Part shown: positions 8,666-17,202 of the stretch, piece after piece
Layout of the letters: each line of letters starts with the position of its first letter
Position numbering within the stretch: position 1 is the stretch's first letter
Source of the DNA: an uncultured Eubacteriales bacterium
GTDB taxonomy: Bacteria > Bacillota > Clostridia > Christensenellales > Christensenellaceae
Assembly: GCA_948468985.1 (NCBI GenBank)
Contig: CAOKKG010000001.1
Span: 57,043 to 121,042 of the forward strand
Length of the DNA stretch: 64,000 bases
Direction of reading: 5' to 3'
The notes under the pieces: generated by a model
The model's input: only the letters and a program-made list of their open reading frames with translations
What the model was told of the DNA's origin: nothing
Database searches by the model: none
Translations under genes and position numbers: made by a program

Positions 8666-8694
8666 TTGCCGCATCGGCCTCGGTCGGGTATACT
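8666..8694 (+). promoter_or_regulatory. Putative sigma-A promoter for the ProB-like kinase
   Basis: TTGCCG (8666-8671), 17-bp spacer, TATACT (8689-8694), 32 bp before the start codon. Confidence 0.65.
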
Positions 8695-8726
8695 GAAAGA
8701 AGATTGTAAAATAAAGGAAGACCCCG

Positions 8727-9557
8727 ATGACAAATTTGAATTTTGATGTGGTCGTCAAGATCGGATCGATGGCCATGATCCGCGAAGACACCAATGAGAT
8801 CGACTATAACCGCATTTCCAGCCTTGCCCGCGCCCTGCGCCCGGGGTATATCCTCGTCAGCTCCGGTGCGACCGAGATCGGGCGCATCGACTACTTGCAC
8901 CGCAACGGCAGCGAGCTGCGCGGCGACCTGGAGGAGATCAAAACCGACTATTCCGCCCAGGGGCAGGCGCTGTTGATGTCGCTCTACCGACAATTTGCCG
9001 ACCCGCGCTATTCCCTCCGACAGGTACTGGTCGAGCACATGCATTTTAACGACCGGGAGAAGGCGGATCACCTCCGAAAATTTTTTTACCGCGCCGCCAA
9101 CCAGAACGCGATCCCGATTGTCAACTACAATGATCCCCTAAGCAACGAGGAAACGCGGCGCATGGAGATCGCCGCCCTGCGCGAGGAGCGTACCGGTATC
9201 GTCGAATGTGTGGACAATGACGAAACGGCTGCCGTCGTCGCCTCGCTCGTCGGCGCAAGGCGGCTCGTCATCCTGACCTCGACCAACGGGATCTACCGCG
9301 ATGTGCACGACCCCTCGACGCTGATCCCGGAGATCTCCGGCGGGAGCGTGCAGGAAATGGAGGCAAAGATCGATGAAGCCATGTCTTTTTGCCAGGGGGC
9401 TTCCCGCGTCGGCGCCAATGGAGCCAAAGCCAAACTGCTCTACGCCAAGCAGGCCATCGAGAACGGCACGGAGGTCCGCATCGCCAACGCGAAATATCCG
9501 CTCGACGCCATCCTGAGCGGAGATGCGCCTAGCACACGCCTGTTCCTGCGGAAATAA
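8727..9557 (+). CDS. Amino-acid kinase family protein, glutamate 5-kinase-like
   Basis: The 276-residue protein has the amino-acid kinase fold: VVKIGSMAM at the N-terminus (phosphate-binding Lys-x-Gly-Ser), VSSGATEIG (~residues 46-54), a central PIVNYND / CVDNDETAAVVASLVGA pair matching the N-x-N-D and D-N-D-x-x-(S/A)A-x-V-A motifs of ProB, LTSTNGIY, and GANGAKAKLLYA near the end (the G-x-G-G-M-x-x-K loop). It is the length of glutamate 5-kinase without the C-terminal PUA domain. No proA or proC is adjacent. It may be a true ProB or a kinase of another small acid; uridylate kinase is less likely. Confidence 0.65.
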   Translation: MTNLNFDVVVKIGSMAMIREDTNEIDYNRISSLARALRPGYILVSSGATEIGRIDYLHRNGSELRGDLEEIKTDYSAQGQALLMSLYRQFADPRYSLRQVLVEHMHFNDREKADHLRKFFYRAANQNAIPIVNYNDPLSNEETRRMEIAALREERTGIVECVDNDETAAVVASLVGARRLVILTSTNGIYRDVHDPSTLIPEISGGSVQEMEAKIDEAMSFCQGASRVGANGAKAKLLYAKQAIENGTEVRIANAKYPLDAILSGDAPSTRLFLRK

Positions 9558-9590
9558 CAAAAAAGAGAGCCGCTTTGGCTCTCTTTTTTG
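9558..9590 (+). terminator. Rho-independent terminator
   Basis: AAAGAGAGCC-GCTT-TGGCTCTCTTT with flanking A and T runs. It ends the kinase gene and may also serve the convergent CARDB gene. Confidence 0.85.
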
Positions 9591-9613
9591 TTGCGTTGCA
9601 CAGTTTCGTTTTT

Positions 9614-11404
9614 TTAGAAATTATTGCGGTCCACAAAGTCCGAAGAGCGGTTAATCCGCTTGGGGGTAGCGGGCTTTCCGCGCTTGCGCTGCGGGAATTC
9701 CTCGATCTCCGGCTTTTCCTCCATGGGCTCAATTTCCATATCGCGCGGTAATGCGCGCTCTACCGGCTCCTCCGCGGGCGCTTCCTCCGGGAATTCCGGC
9801 TCTTCCGGCAATTCCTCCGGCGCCTGTACCGGCGCTTCAACCGGCTCTGCCGCCTGTTGCGGCGTCCGCACGACCGCCCGGCGCACCACCGGCCGTTCCT
9901 GTGCTTCCTTTTCCGCCGCCTGCGCCTTCTTTTCTTTACCGATCAGCACAAGCAGCGTCACGCCGCCGCCAATCAAAAGCAGGACGATGATGATGACAAT
10001 CCACAGCAGCGCGCCAAGACCGTTGGACTTCTTCGGATTGACCTCCACCTCGATGGCGTTGGCCGACACCATGACGGTATAGCCGTCCGGGTCTACACCC
10101 GTCATCTTAAAGTAATAGGTCTTGTGGCCGTCCAGCTCTGCCTTGAGCTCATAGGTATAGCTGGTCTCTCCGGGGTAGAGCGCGGCAATCGTCCCGAGCC
10201 CCAAATCGCCGATCGAATCCTCCGTTAGCGCCACATCGGTAAAGGTCGCGTCCGTCTCGTTCTTGAGCGTCAGCGTGAACTTGATGAGGTTTTCCTTCTT
10301 ATACGCGCTGGTATCCGCCGTCACGATGAGCGAGAGCTTGCCAGTATAGTCCTGCGCGGGCTTTTCTTGTACGACGATGTTGATCGGGTTGGAAGTATAG
10401 GTATATTCCTTGCCCGCCGCATCCTCCGCCTTGAGCTTGAAAGAGAGGATGCCACTCTCCTCCAGTGTGATGGGAAACTTGGCCTCCAGCGTGCCGCCAG
10501 CCGGCAGCTTGGTGCTGGAAAGTGCAATCGTCTCGCCATTCGAGGCCGTAAGCGCCAGGTTCTGCATGTCGACATTGCCGCTGTTCGTCATGGCAATGGT
10601 GAAATTGATCTCCTCATCCGCAGCCGGATAGGCGTTGGACACCGATGCCACCACGCTCAGGAGCACTTCGTCCACATTGATCGTAATCGCGTCCATGTTT
10701 TTGGTGTACTTTTTGCCGTCGGCCGTATAGGTGAGCACCGGCTCAATGAGCGTCGTCTCAGTGATCGTCGCCGAATAGGTGACTACCTTGCTGTTACCCG
10801 CCTCCACCGAAAAGGCACTGCAGATGCTCTTGCCCTTGTTGAGCTCGCTGGCTGTGATCGTCGCGTTTTCGATCTTGACATTGCCCTTGTTTTCGATGGC
10901 GAAGGTCAGCTTGACCTTGCCGCCGCTTTCGACCTCGGTTTTGTCTGCCTTCACCGCCGTAGAAACATTGACCGAAGCGGCCTTCTTCGCGACCTTAAAG
11001 GAGCTCTTCTTGCTGCGCTGTTCCCCGTTAAACGTGTATTGCAGCTCGACTTCGATGTCCTTATCCAATCGATCCGACGACACATTGTACGAGTTCTTGT
11101 AGCTTTCCGTCGAACCCGCCGTGATCGTGCCGTAGTCCGCCACGGTGTTGCCGCCGATCTTCAGCTTGGCGTTTTGAATGTCGCTGCCGCCATTGGTGAT
11201 TGCGATGTCCAGCGTGACATCTCCGCCGCTCACCATCGAGGTCGGAGAATAGCTTTTAATCGCCAGGTTCACATTCTCTACCGGCTTTTCCTCGCCGCCG
11301 CTTTCTCCCGTGTTCAATCCCTCTGCAAAGGCCACCGACGGTAGCGCGCATGCGGCGCATACCGTCAACATGACGGCCAATAAAAAGGATATTGCCTTTT
11401 TCAT
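9614..11404 (-). CDS. Secreted, membrane-anchored CARDB-repeat surface protein
   Basis: The 596-residue protein begins with a signal peptide (MKKAISFLLAVMLTVCAAC, cleavage probable after SVAFA), then four or five beta-rich repeats of ~100 residues of the CARDB/COG1361 kind. Each repeat shows an N-G-G/K-G-N-V-x-I-x-N-A-x-L pattern, e.g. ENKGNVKIENATI and TNSGNVDMQNLAL. One transmembrane helix (LLWIVIIIVLLLIGGGVTLLVL) follows, with a positively charged stop-transfer and a ~100-residue cytoplasmic tail rich in Glu and Pro. GGGAGG 5 bp upstream fixes the start; an earlier in-frame start is rejected. Repeats of this kind mediate adhesion or display. Partner unknown. Confidence 0.75.
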   Translation of the reverse strand: MKKAISFLLAVMLTVCAACALPSVAFAEGLNTGESGGEEKPVENVNLAIKSYSPTSMVSGGDVTLDIAITNGGSDIQNAKLKIGGNTVADYGTITAGSTESYKNSYNVSSDRLDKDIEVELQYTFNGEQRSKKSSFKVAKKAASVNVSTAVKADKTEVESGGKVKLTFAIENKGNVKIENATITASELNKGKSICSAFSVEAGNSKVVTYSATITETTLIEPVLTYTADGKKYTKNMDAITINVDEVLLSVVASVSNAYPAADEEINFTIAMTNSGNVDMQNLALTASNGETIALSSTKLPAGGTLEAKFPITLEESGILSFKLKAEDAAGKEYTYTSNPINIVVQEKPAQDYTGKLSLIVTADTSAYKKENLIKFTLTLKNETDATFTDVALTEDSIGDLGLGTIAALYPGETSYTYELKAELDGHKTYYFKMTGVDPDGYTVMVSANAIEVEVNPKKSNGLGALLWIVIIIVLLLIGGGVTLLVLIGKEKKAQAAEKEAQERPVVRRAVVRTPQQAAEPVEAPVQAPEELPEEPEFPEEAPAEEPVERALPRDMEIEPMEEKPEIEEFPQRKRGKPATPKRINRSSDFVDRNNF

Positions 11405-11539
11405 AAAAACCTCCCACTCTTTTGGGTTATCTGCATGAACGATTCGCACTTACATCCTGCAAATCTTGCTATAATATACACGCTTCCCGGCAAGTCTAAA
11501 CGATGATGCGGCATTCTGTCAAACCTGTCCCGCGCGATT

Positions 11540-12202
11540 TTACAAAAGATTCACTTCTCCGCCAAGCTCGATCCGTGCGTATTCCGTCCGGAGGAATTCC
11601 GGACAGACACCCCCGGCGGAAATCTCCGCCATCCGCTTTATCAGCTGTTCCTGCGCGCCCGGCGGCAAGTGCACCTCTACGCACACCCGGTCGGTATATT
11701 CCGTGGACAGGATCCGGCACCCTTCGCCGCGCAGCGCCGCCTCCGCCCGCCCCCAAAGGGGAAAAGGGAACACGATGCGGAAACGATCCATCGGCTGAAA
11801 GCAGATCTTTTGTGCCGCCTTCACCGCCTCGGACACGCTCGAGGTATAGGCGCGCACCAGCCCGCCCGCGCCCAGCAGCGTGCCGCCAAAATAGCGCGTC
11901 ACCACCGCCAGCACATTGGTGAGTCCGCTCTTTTTCAGGGCTTCCAGCATGGGGACGCCCGCCGTTCCCTGCGGCTCGCCGTCGTCACTGCACCGGCTGA
12001 GCTCGCCCATGCGGCCGATCACATAGGCGCTGCAATTGTGCGATGCGTCCCAGTACTGCTTTTTGCAAGCGTCCAACACGGCCTGTGCCTCCTCCGGCGT
12101 CTGCGCCGGAAATAGCCTGCCATAGAATTTGGACTTCTTGATAACCTGCAATATCTCGCAGGGCTGCTCGATCGTCGTATAGGCGCAAAAATCCTGTATC
12201 AA
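11540..12202 (-). CDS. yigZ: YigZ/IMPACT family protein (UPF0029)
   Basis: The 220-residue protein shows the IMPACT-domain signature: [44 protein letters not shown] (family motif D-D-G-E-P-x-G-T-A) and [19 protein letters not shown] (R-Y-F-G-G-x-x-L-G-x-G-G-L-x-R-A-Y). These are followed by a DUF1949-like C-terminal ferredoxin fold. The molecular role of the bacterial family is not settled; ribosome or RNA contact has been proposed. Its ATG overlaps the tyrS stop by 4 bp, so the two are translationally coupled. Confidence 0.9.
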   Translation of the reverse strand: MIQDFCAYTTIEQPCEILQVIKKSKFYGRLFPAQTPEEAQAVLDACKKQYWDASHNCSAYVIGRMGELSRCSDDGEPQGTAGVPMLEALKKSGLTNVLAVVTRYFGGTLLGAGGLVRAYTSSVSEAVKAAQKICFQPMDRFRIVFPFPLWGRAEAALRGEGCRILSTEYTDRVCVEVHLPPGAQEQLIKRMAEISAGGVCPEFLRTEYARIELGGEVNLL

Positions 12203-13437
12203 TCCCGGATCACCACTTTGTGATAGACCTTCTTGCCCTTGCGCAACAGGATCGCCCCGTCCTGCACATCCGCCGGCCCGAGTTCTAGAAATTCATCCTC
12301 AACTTTGTTCCCGTTGACCGAGACGCCGCCGCCCTGAATGAGGCGCCGTCCCTCGCCGCGGGACTTGGTGAGACCCGTCTTGACGAGCAGGTCCAACAGC
12401 AGTTTGTTTTCCTCCAATTCCGCCTGCGAGAGCGTGGTCGTCGGCATCGCCGCGTCCTCCCCACCGCCGGCAAACAGCGCACGCGCCGCCGCCATCGCCT
12501 TTGTCGCTTCCTCTTCGCCGTGTACCTGCCGCGTGATTTCGAACGCAAGGCGTTCCTTGGCCTCGTTGATCTTCGCATCCTGCAGGCTACCCAGCCGTTC
12601 CACCTCGTCCATCGGCAGGAAGGTCAGAAGCGCTAGGCAGTTCTTGACATCCGCGTCGTCCACATTCCGCCAGTATTGGAAGAATTCATACGGGCTCGTC
12701 TTTTCCGGATCCAGCCAGAGCGCGCCGCTCTCCGTCTTGCCCATCTTCTTGCCGTCGCTCTTCAAGAGCAGCTTGAAGGTCAGGCCATAGGCTTCCTTTT
12801 GTTCCTTGCGGCGGATGAGATCTGCCCCGGCCAGGATGTTGCTCCATTGGTCGTCCCCGCCCATTTCCAATTTGCATCCATAGCGGCGGTTCAGTTCCAA
12901 AAAGTCATAAGCCTGCATGAGCATGTAGTTGAATTCCAGGAATGTCAGGCCCTTTTCCATGCGGCGTTTATAGCATTCCGCCGTCAGCATACGGTTGACC
13001 GAAAAGTGCGCGCCCACTTCCCGCAGGAAGTCGATGTAGTTGAGCGGGCGCAGCCAATCGCCGTTGTCCACCATCACCGCACCGTTGGGCTTGTCTTGCG
13101 AAAAGTCCAAAAATTTTCCAATCTGCTTACGGAACTGCGCCACATTGTGGTCGATCATCTCGGTCGTCATCATCTTGCGCATATCCGTCTTGCCGGACGG
13201 GTCGCCAATCATGCCCGTGCCGCCGCCCAGCAGGACGATCGGCTTATGCCCCGCCCGCTGCATGTGCGCCATCGCCATGAGCGCCACAAAGTGTCCGACA
13301 TGCAGACTGTCCGCCGTCGGGTCAAACCCGATGTAGAAGCTCACCTTTTCGCGGCCGAGCATTTCCTCCAGCCCTTCGTGCGTCACCTGCTTAATAAATC
13401 CGCGTTCCGAGAGCGTTTCAAATACATTCTTTTCCAT
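12199..13437 (-). CDS. tyrS: Tyrosyl-tRNA synthetase
   Basis: The 412-residue class I synthetase charges tRNA-Tyr. The HIGH motif appears as HVGH (~46-49, in [10 protein letters not shown]) and the KMSKS motif as KMGKT (~230-234, in [10 protein letters not shown]). [14 protein letters not shown] and [10 protein letters not shown] mark the tyrosine-binding pocket, and the C-terminal ~75 residues form an S4-like RNA-binding domain ([14 protein letters not shown]). It heads a two-gene operon with yigZ. A ~170-nt leader precedes it but lacks a recognisable T-box sequence. Confidence 0.97.
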   Translation of the reverse strand: MEKNVFETLSERGFIKQVTHEGLEEMLGREKVSFYIGFDPTADSLHVGHFVALMAMAHMQRAGHKPIVLLGGGTGMIGDPSGKTDMRKMMTTEMIDHNVAQFRKQIGKFLDFSQDKPNGAVMVDNGDWLRPLNYIDFLREVGAHFSVNRMLTAECYKRRMEKGLTFLEFNYMLMQAYDFLELNRRYGCKLEMGGDDQWSNILAGADLIRRKEQKEAYGLTFKLLLKSDGKKMGKTESGALWLDPEKTSPYEFFQYWRNVDDADVKNCLALLTFLPMDEVERLGSLQDAKINEAKERLAFEITRQVHGEEEATKAMAAARALFAGGGEDAAMPTTTLSQAELEENKLLLDLLVKTGLTKSRGEGRRLIQGGGVSVNGNKVEDEFLELGPADVQDGAILLRKGKKVYHKVVIRD

Positions 13438-13455
13438 AAATCGTTACTATCCTTT

Positions 13456-13545
13456 TTATTCTTTCGCAATCCGCGTATTCGTTTCCCTTGAGCCAACGGT
13501 GTTTTCCTTTTTCCGTCCGCCATATGCCAGGGCCAGTCTGCCCAT
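13456..13545 (-). CDS. possible 29-residue leader peptide upstream of tyrS
   Basis: Within the tyrS leader an ATG follows a run of G residues that could act as a ribosome site. It opens a frame beginning MGRLALAYGGRKKENTVG that ends 19 bp before the tyrS start. The peptide contains a single Tyr codon and is basic. No family is recognised. It could be a translated leader; the evidence is only position and SD-like sequence. Confidence 0.25.
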   Translation of the reverse strand: MGRLALAYGGRKKENTVGSRETNTRIAKE

Positions 13546-13611
13546 ATAACATACCCCCCCTGCGCCGCGTTTTCGGCGCGATCGTGCCGATCCTCTCATA
13601 TTCTTTCTACC

Positions 13612-13640
13612 ATTATATCGGGCTTTTTCACTTCCATCAA
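13612..13640 (-). promoter_or_regulatory. Putative sigma-A promoter for tyrS-yigZ
   Basis: Minus strand: TTGATG (13640-13635), 17-bp spacer, TATAAT (13617-13612). The predicted leader is ~170 nt and contains the hairpin GCGCCG-CGTTTT-CGGCGC (~13562-13579) not followed by a T run. Confidence 0.7.
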
Positions 13641-13821
13641 GGGATATTTCACTTCTTCGACGCCGCCGGCTCCGTGGGGCAAACTTTTTTTGCAAAAATC
13701 CCTTTTATTCGCGCCTAGCCGCTGGTATAATGAATGTGTATGTAATTTATTGCAATTCATTCCAGAGCTGCGCCAACCCCGCTGTTTCATGGATGCAATC
13801 GCTTATAAGGAGGACATTTTC

Positions 13822-14514
13822 ATGCAATTTTCCAAAGAAGTGGAAGAAATGGTATGCGTCAAAAAGGGCCCCCATCACGGTCCCGCGCCCATTCCGGAAG
13901 AAGGCAAATGGGTAAAAGCCACGCAGATCACCGATATTTCCGGCCTGACGCATGGCATCGGCTGGTGCGCGCCGCAGCAGGGCGCCTGCAAGCTGACGCT
14001 GAATGTGAAAAACGGCGTCATTGAGGAAGCGCTGATCGAGACCATCGGCTGCTCGGGCATGACGCATTCTGCCGCCATGGCCGCCGAGATCCTGACCGGT
14101 AAGACCATTTTGGAAGCGCTCAACACCGACCTCATTTGCGACGCGATCAACACGGCAATGCGCGAACTGTTCCTGCAGATTGTCTATGGCCGCACGCAGA
14201 CGGCCTTCTCGGAAAATGGCCTGCCCGTCGGCGCCGGGTTGGAAGACCTCGGCAAGGGCCTGCGCAGCCAGGTCGGTACGATGTACGGCACCAATGCCAA
14301 GGGCGTCCGCTATCTGGAAATGGCCGAAGGCTACTGCCTGGAAATGGGTCTGGACGCAGACGGCCTGGTCATTGGATATAAATTCGTGCATTTGGGCAAG
14401 ATGATGGAAGCGATCCGCAAGGGCATGGACCCCAAGGAAGCGTACGAAAAGAACATCAGCACCTATGGCCGCTATGACGAAGCTGTGGAATATATCGATC
14501 CCAGAAAAGCGTAA
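13822..14514 (+). CDS. NifU/IscU-like iron-sulfur cluster assembly scaffold homologue
   Basis: The 230-residue protein has a NifU-N/IscU-like core at residues ~40-105: LTHGIGWCAPQQGACKLTL, then IETIGCSGMTHSAAMAAEILTGKTILEAL. The latter matches the G-C-G-x-x-x-x-S-x-x-M-x-x-x-x-x-G-K-T segment of Fe-S scaffolds, with the cluster-type Cys. The C-terminal half (~110-230) is not seen in classical scaffolds. AAGGAGG 8 bp upstream fixes the start at MQFSKEVEE. It precedes the GGGtGRT gene by 11 bp, so the two are co-expressed and probably work together. No suf or isc genes lie nearby, so this is likely a specialised scaffold or metal-site protein. Confidence 0.75.
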   Translation: MQFSKEVEEMVCVKKGPHHGPAPIPEEGKWVKATQITDISGLTHGIGWCAPQQGACKLTLNVKNGVIEEALIETIGCSGMTHSAAMAAEILTGKTILEALNTDLICDAINTAMRELFLQIVYGRTQTAFSENGLPVGAGLEDLGKGLRSQVGTMYGTNAKGVRYLEMAEGYCLEMGLDADGLVIGYKFVHLGKMMEAIRKGMDPKEAYEKNISTYGRYDEAVEYIDPRKA

Positions 14515-14525
14515 GGAGGAAGATC

Positions 14526-15524
14526 ATGGTACAGTTTGAAGGTTACGAAAGAAGAATTGCGAAAATCGAAAAGTGCCTTGCCGAATACGGATTCTCCTCT
14601 CTGGAAGAGATGAAGGCATATACCGTAGAAAAGGGCCTGGATGTCGACAGCATCGTCCGCTCGATCCAGCCGATCGCGTTTGAAAACGCCGTTTGGGCGT
14701 ATACGCTGGGCGCGGCCATCGCGCTCAAGAAGGGCTGCAAGAAGGCTTCCGACGCCGCAGAGGCGATCGGCATCGGATTGCAGGCATTCTGCATCCCCGG
14801 CTCCGTCGCTGATCAGCGAGAAGTCGGCCTTGGCCACGGCAACCTGGCAGCCATGCTGCTCCGCGAAGAAACGAATTGCTTCTGCTTCCTGGCCGGTCAT
14901 GAATCCTTTGCCGCGGCGGAAGGCGCCATTGGCATCGCCAAGACGGCCAACAAGGTCCGCACGAAACCGCTCCGCGTCATCCTGAACGGCCTGGGCAAGG
15001 ACGCCGCTGCAATGATTTCCCGTATCAACGGATTCACGCATGTGGAAACGGAATATGACTACTATACCGGCGAATTGAAGGTGCTTTGGGAAAAGCCCTA
15101 TTCCAATGGGGAACGCGCGGCCGTCAAGTGCTATGGCGCGGACGATGTCAGCGAGGGTGTGGCGATTATGCGTCACGAAGGCGTTGATGTTTCCATCACC
15201 GGCAACTCCACCAACCCCACCCGCTTCCAGCACCCGGTGGCAGGCACCTACAAAAAATGGGCGATTGAGCACGGCAAGAAGTACTTCTCCGTGGCTTCCG
15301 GCGGCGGCACAGGCAGAACGCTGCACCCCGACAACATGGCGGCCGGCCCGGCTTCCTACGGCATGACGGACACGATGGGCCGCATGCACGGCGATGCGCA
15401 GTTCGCAGGCTCCTCCTCCGTTCCCGCACACGTAGAGATGATGGGTCTCATCGGCATGGGCAACAACCCCATGGTCGGTGCGTCCGTTGCTGTTGCCGTT
15501 GCGGTTGAGCAGGCGATGAAATAA
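14526..15524 (+). CDS. GGGtGRT protein (uncharacterised family), target of the neighbouring integration
   Basis: The 332-residue protein carries the name-giving ASGGGTGRTLHP motif near residues 260-270. Other striking segments are ETNCFCFLAGHESF (two Cys and a His), GHGNLAAMLL, ITGNSTNPTRF and the C-terminal GIGMGNNPMVGA-like repeat of V and A. It is soluble, with no signal peptide or membrane segment. Its function is not established; its consistent partner is the NifU-like scaffold gene just upstream, suggesting a metal-cluster protein. The last 38 codons and stop (15408-15524) are duplicated at 19655-19771, at the far end of an integrated element. Confidence 0.8.
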   Translation: MVQFEGYERRIAKIEKCLAEYGFSSLEEMKAYTVEKGLDVDSIVRSIQPIAFENAVWAYTLGAAIALKKGCKKASDAAEAIGIGLQAFCIPGSVADQREVGLGHGNLAAMLLREETNCFCFLAGHESFAAAEGAIGIAKTANKVRTKPLRVILNGLGKDAAAMISRINGFTHVETEYDYYTGELKVLWEKPYSNGERAAVKCYGADDVSEGVAIMRHEGVDVSITGNSTNPTRFQHPVAGTYKKWAIEHGKKYFSVASGGGTGRTLHPDNMAAGPASYGMTDTMGRMHGDAQFAGSSSVPAHVEMMGLIGMGNNPMVGASVAVAVAVEQAMK

Positions 15525-15628
15525 TCGCATAACAATGCGGTTTTTAGGCATATAAAAGCCAATTCATTTTAGATTTACGGTTAGACACATCATTTGTGCA
15601 AAAATACAGATGATGTGTCTAATTTTTT
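15407..15628 (+). repeat. Left direct repeat (attL-like): GGGtGRT gene end plus terminator
   Basis: It matches 19654-19874 in the same orientation. The first 18 bp (15407-15424) are identical, the next ~100 coding bases are similar with mostly synonymous differences, a ~35-bp segment is diverged, and the last 68 bp (15561-15628) have one mismatch, including 49 identical bases (15580-15628). The repeat covers the last 38 codons of the gene, its stop and the terminator. Confidence 0.85.
15583..15628 (+). terminator. Inverted repeat / terminator after the GGGtGRT gene, likely part of att site
   Basis: The perfect 11-bp inverted repeat AGACACATCAT / ATGATGTGTCT (15583-15593 and 15610-15620) with a 16-nt loop is followed by a T run. 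A further GGACACATCA lies just downstream, so the motif RGACACATCA occurs three times before the recombinase gene, as expected for recombinase binding sites. Confidence 0.6.
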
Positions 15629-15663
15629 GTTTGGACACATCACAGTGATGGGAGCAATCTAAA

Positions 15664-16449
15664 ATGAAGAAAATCCAAATGCTAAAAGAAAAGAATTTGA
15701 CCTTTAAGGATGGGTGCGAAAAATACCTTGACAATTGTAGGCAAAGAAACTTGAGAGAGGGAACAATTCGCCATTATAAGCAGTCTTACACACAGTTTTA
15801 TAAAATCATTCCTCCAGAAATGCCACTCAATGAATTTACAGAAAAGACCTATACTGATTATGTCAAACATCTCACCGAAACGCTGGAAAACGATATAAGC
15901 ATTAACTCCTATCTGCGAGATTTAATTACAACGCTTCATTTTCTTATGAGAGAAGAATATATCTCCCATTTCAAAATGAGAGCAATCAAAGTTGATAAAA
16001 GACCAATTGAAACCTATACTGAGAAAGAATTAACAAAGCTACTGAAAAAGCCCAATATGAAAAAATGTTCGTTTACAGAATACAAGAATTGGGTAATGAC
16101 AAACTTTCTCTTTTCTACCGGCGTAAGGCAGAGAAGTTTACAAAATATCAAGATAAAGGATATAGATTTTGATAACAAAGTTGTATATGTAAACTTCACA
16201 AAAAACAGAAAACCGCTAATTATTCCCCTCAACCAAACTATGGTGCGGATTTTAGAGGAATATTTAACATACAGACAGCACACAAGCACAGAGGAATATT
16301 TGTTCTGTAATGTCTTTGGACAAAAGCTAACCAAATCAACCTCTTATCATATGCTCTATGAATATAATAAATCCAGAGGCGTTAAAACTACTGGAATACA
16401 CCGTTTCCGCCACACATTGGCAAAACAATGGATTATAAATGCTCCTTAA
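15664..16449 (+). pseudogene. Tyrosine recombinase / integrase, truncated at the C-terminus
   Basis: The 261-residue frame has a SAM-like N-terminal core-binding domain (~10-100) and most of the catalytic domain. The first catalytic Arg is in FSTGVRQRSL, the beta-hairpin Lys in FTKNRKPLIIP, and the H-x-x-R pair in GIHRFRHTLAKQW. The frame ends four residues later (IINAP) at the junction with an opposing gene, so the following L-G-H box and the nucleophilic Tyr are missing. A complete enzyme would be expected to continue ~40-60 residues. As read, it cannot cleave DNA. It belongs to an AT-rich element and sits beside the left repeat, the usual place for an integrase. Confidence 0.8.
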
Positions 16450-16621
16450 TCTGTGCCATAATATAGCGATACTTTTCCTCCTTTGGCTTTAAGCCGTTGC
16501 GGTAGTGATATAGCGTTGTATATCCTATTCCTGTGATATTTGCTAATTCAACAATAGGCACTCCCACCAATGGGAAGTATTTTAGTATCTGCTGAAACTC
16601 TTTTAATTCTCTTTCTCTCAT
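16433..16621 (-). CDS. Small helix-turn-helix protein
   Basis: The 62-residue product reads VPIVELANITGIGYTTLYHYRNG in the middle, a clear helix-turn-helix, followed by a basic C-terminus. GGAG lies upstream of the ATG. It converges on and overlaps the truncated recombinase end by 17 bp, marking the likely deletion junction. It may be a control protein of the element or the remnant of a larger one. Confidence 0.5.
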   Translation of the reverse strand: MRERELKEFQQILKYFPLVGVPIVELANITGIGYTTLYHYRNGLKPKEEKYRYIMAQIKEHL

Positions 16622-17202
16622 TTTTTTTAGTCTCCTTTTTCCGTTGTGGCGGAGGGTGCGTTTTGGGAAATTTACTGTTTTTCTTTTTCGATTTCTGCCA
16701 TATCTCCCACATACTCCCCACGAATTATTTTTTCGCGCTTTCCGTTGTTGGGGAGCGCGCTGTTTTGGTTCGTTTTGTTTTTCTTGCTGATTGATATACT
16801 TCTACCAGAGGAACGCCAAAAAGAATAAATCTCTTTGGAGAGTTCCTCCCAACTTCTACCGTCGGAAAACACCTCTTTGCGAACTGATAGGTTTTCGTTC
16901 CTACTGCCTTAAATGACTGTTTAACTCACGCAACCCTTGTTAAACCAGCAATTTCTCCACTCCCAACTTTTAATGGTATATCCCTACCATACAGATTTAG
17001 TTTCTGTTTTGACGTATCAAAAGGGGAAGCAATTTTGCTTCGTTTTGTTTTCACGAATACATTTTCTGCGTTGGCTGTATCAAACCTTATTAACCCTTTG
17101 GTGGCGGTTGTATGCTTTCATTCCCTTTATTCTGTTTTCCTTTCACTGATAAGTAGAGTTATGCTTTGTACTCTCTAAAAAATGGAGACAATTTTTCAAA
17201 TT
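16622..17202. other. Degenerate AT-rich region of the element
   Basis: No intact gene is supported. The minus strand carries fragments with protein-like composition in shifting frames, e.g. a 66-codon frame at 16672-16872 containing FSDGRSWEELSKEIYSFW, preceded by stop-interrupted pieces. This looks like a decayed gene, possibly a replication or mobilisation protein of the element, but the family cannot be identified. Confidence 0.4.

Noticed and set aside
10367..11344. 325-codon plus-strand frame opposite the CARDB gene
   Set aside because: Arg/His-rich antisense translation without start signals; the minus-strand protein has a signal peptide, repeats and anchor.
13438..13690. T-box riboswitch ahead of tyrS
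   Set aside because: The conserved T-box sequence was not found on the minus strand of the leader.
16570..16828. Plus-strand Phe/Leu-rich frames in the element
   Set aside because: Composition reflects the complement of AT-rich Lys/Glu codons; no start signals.
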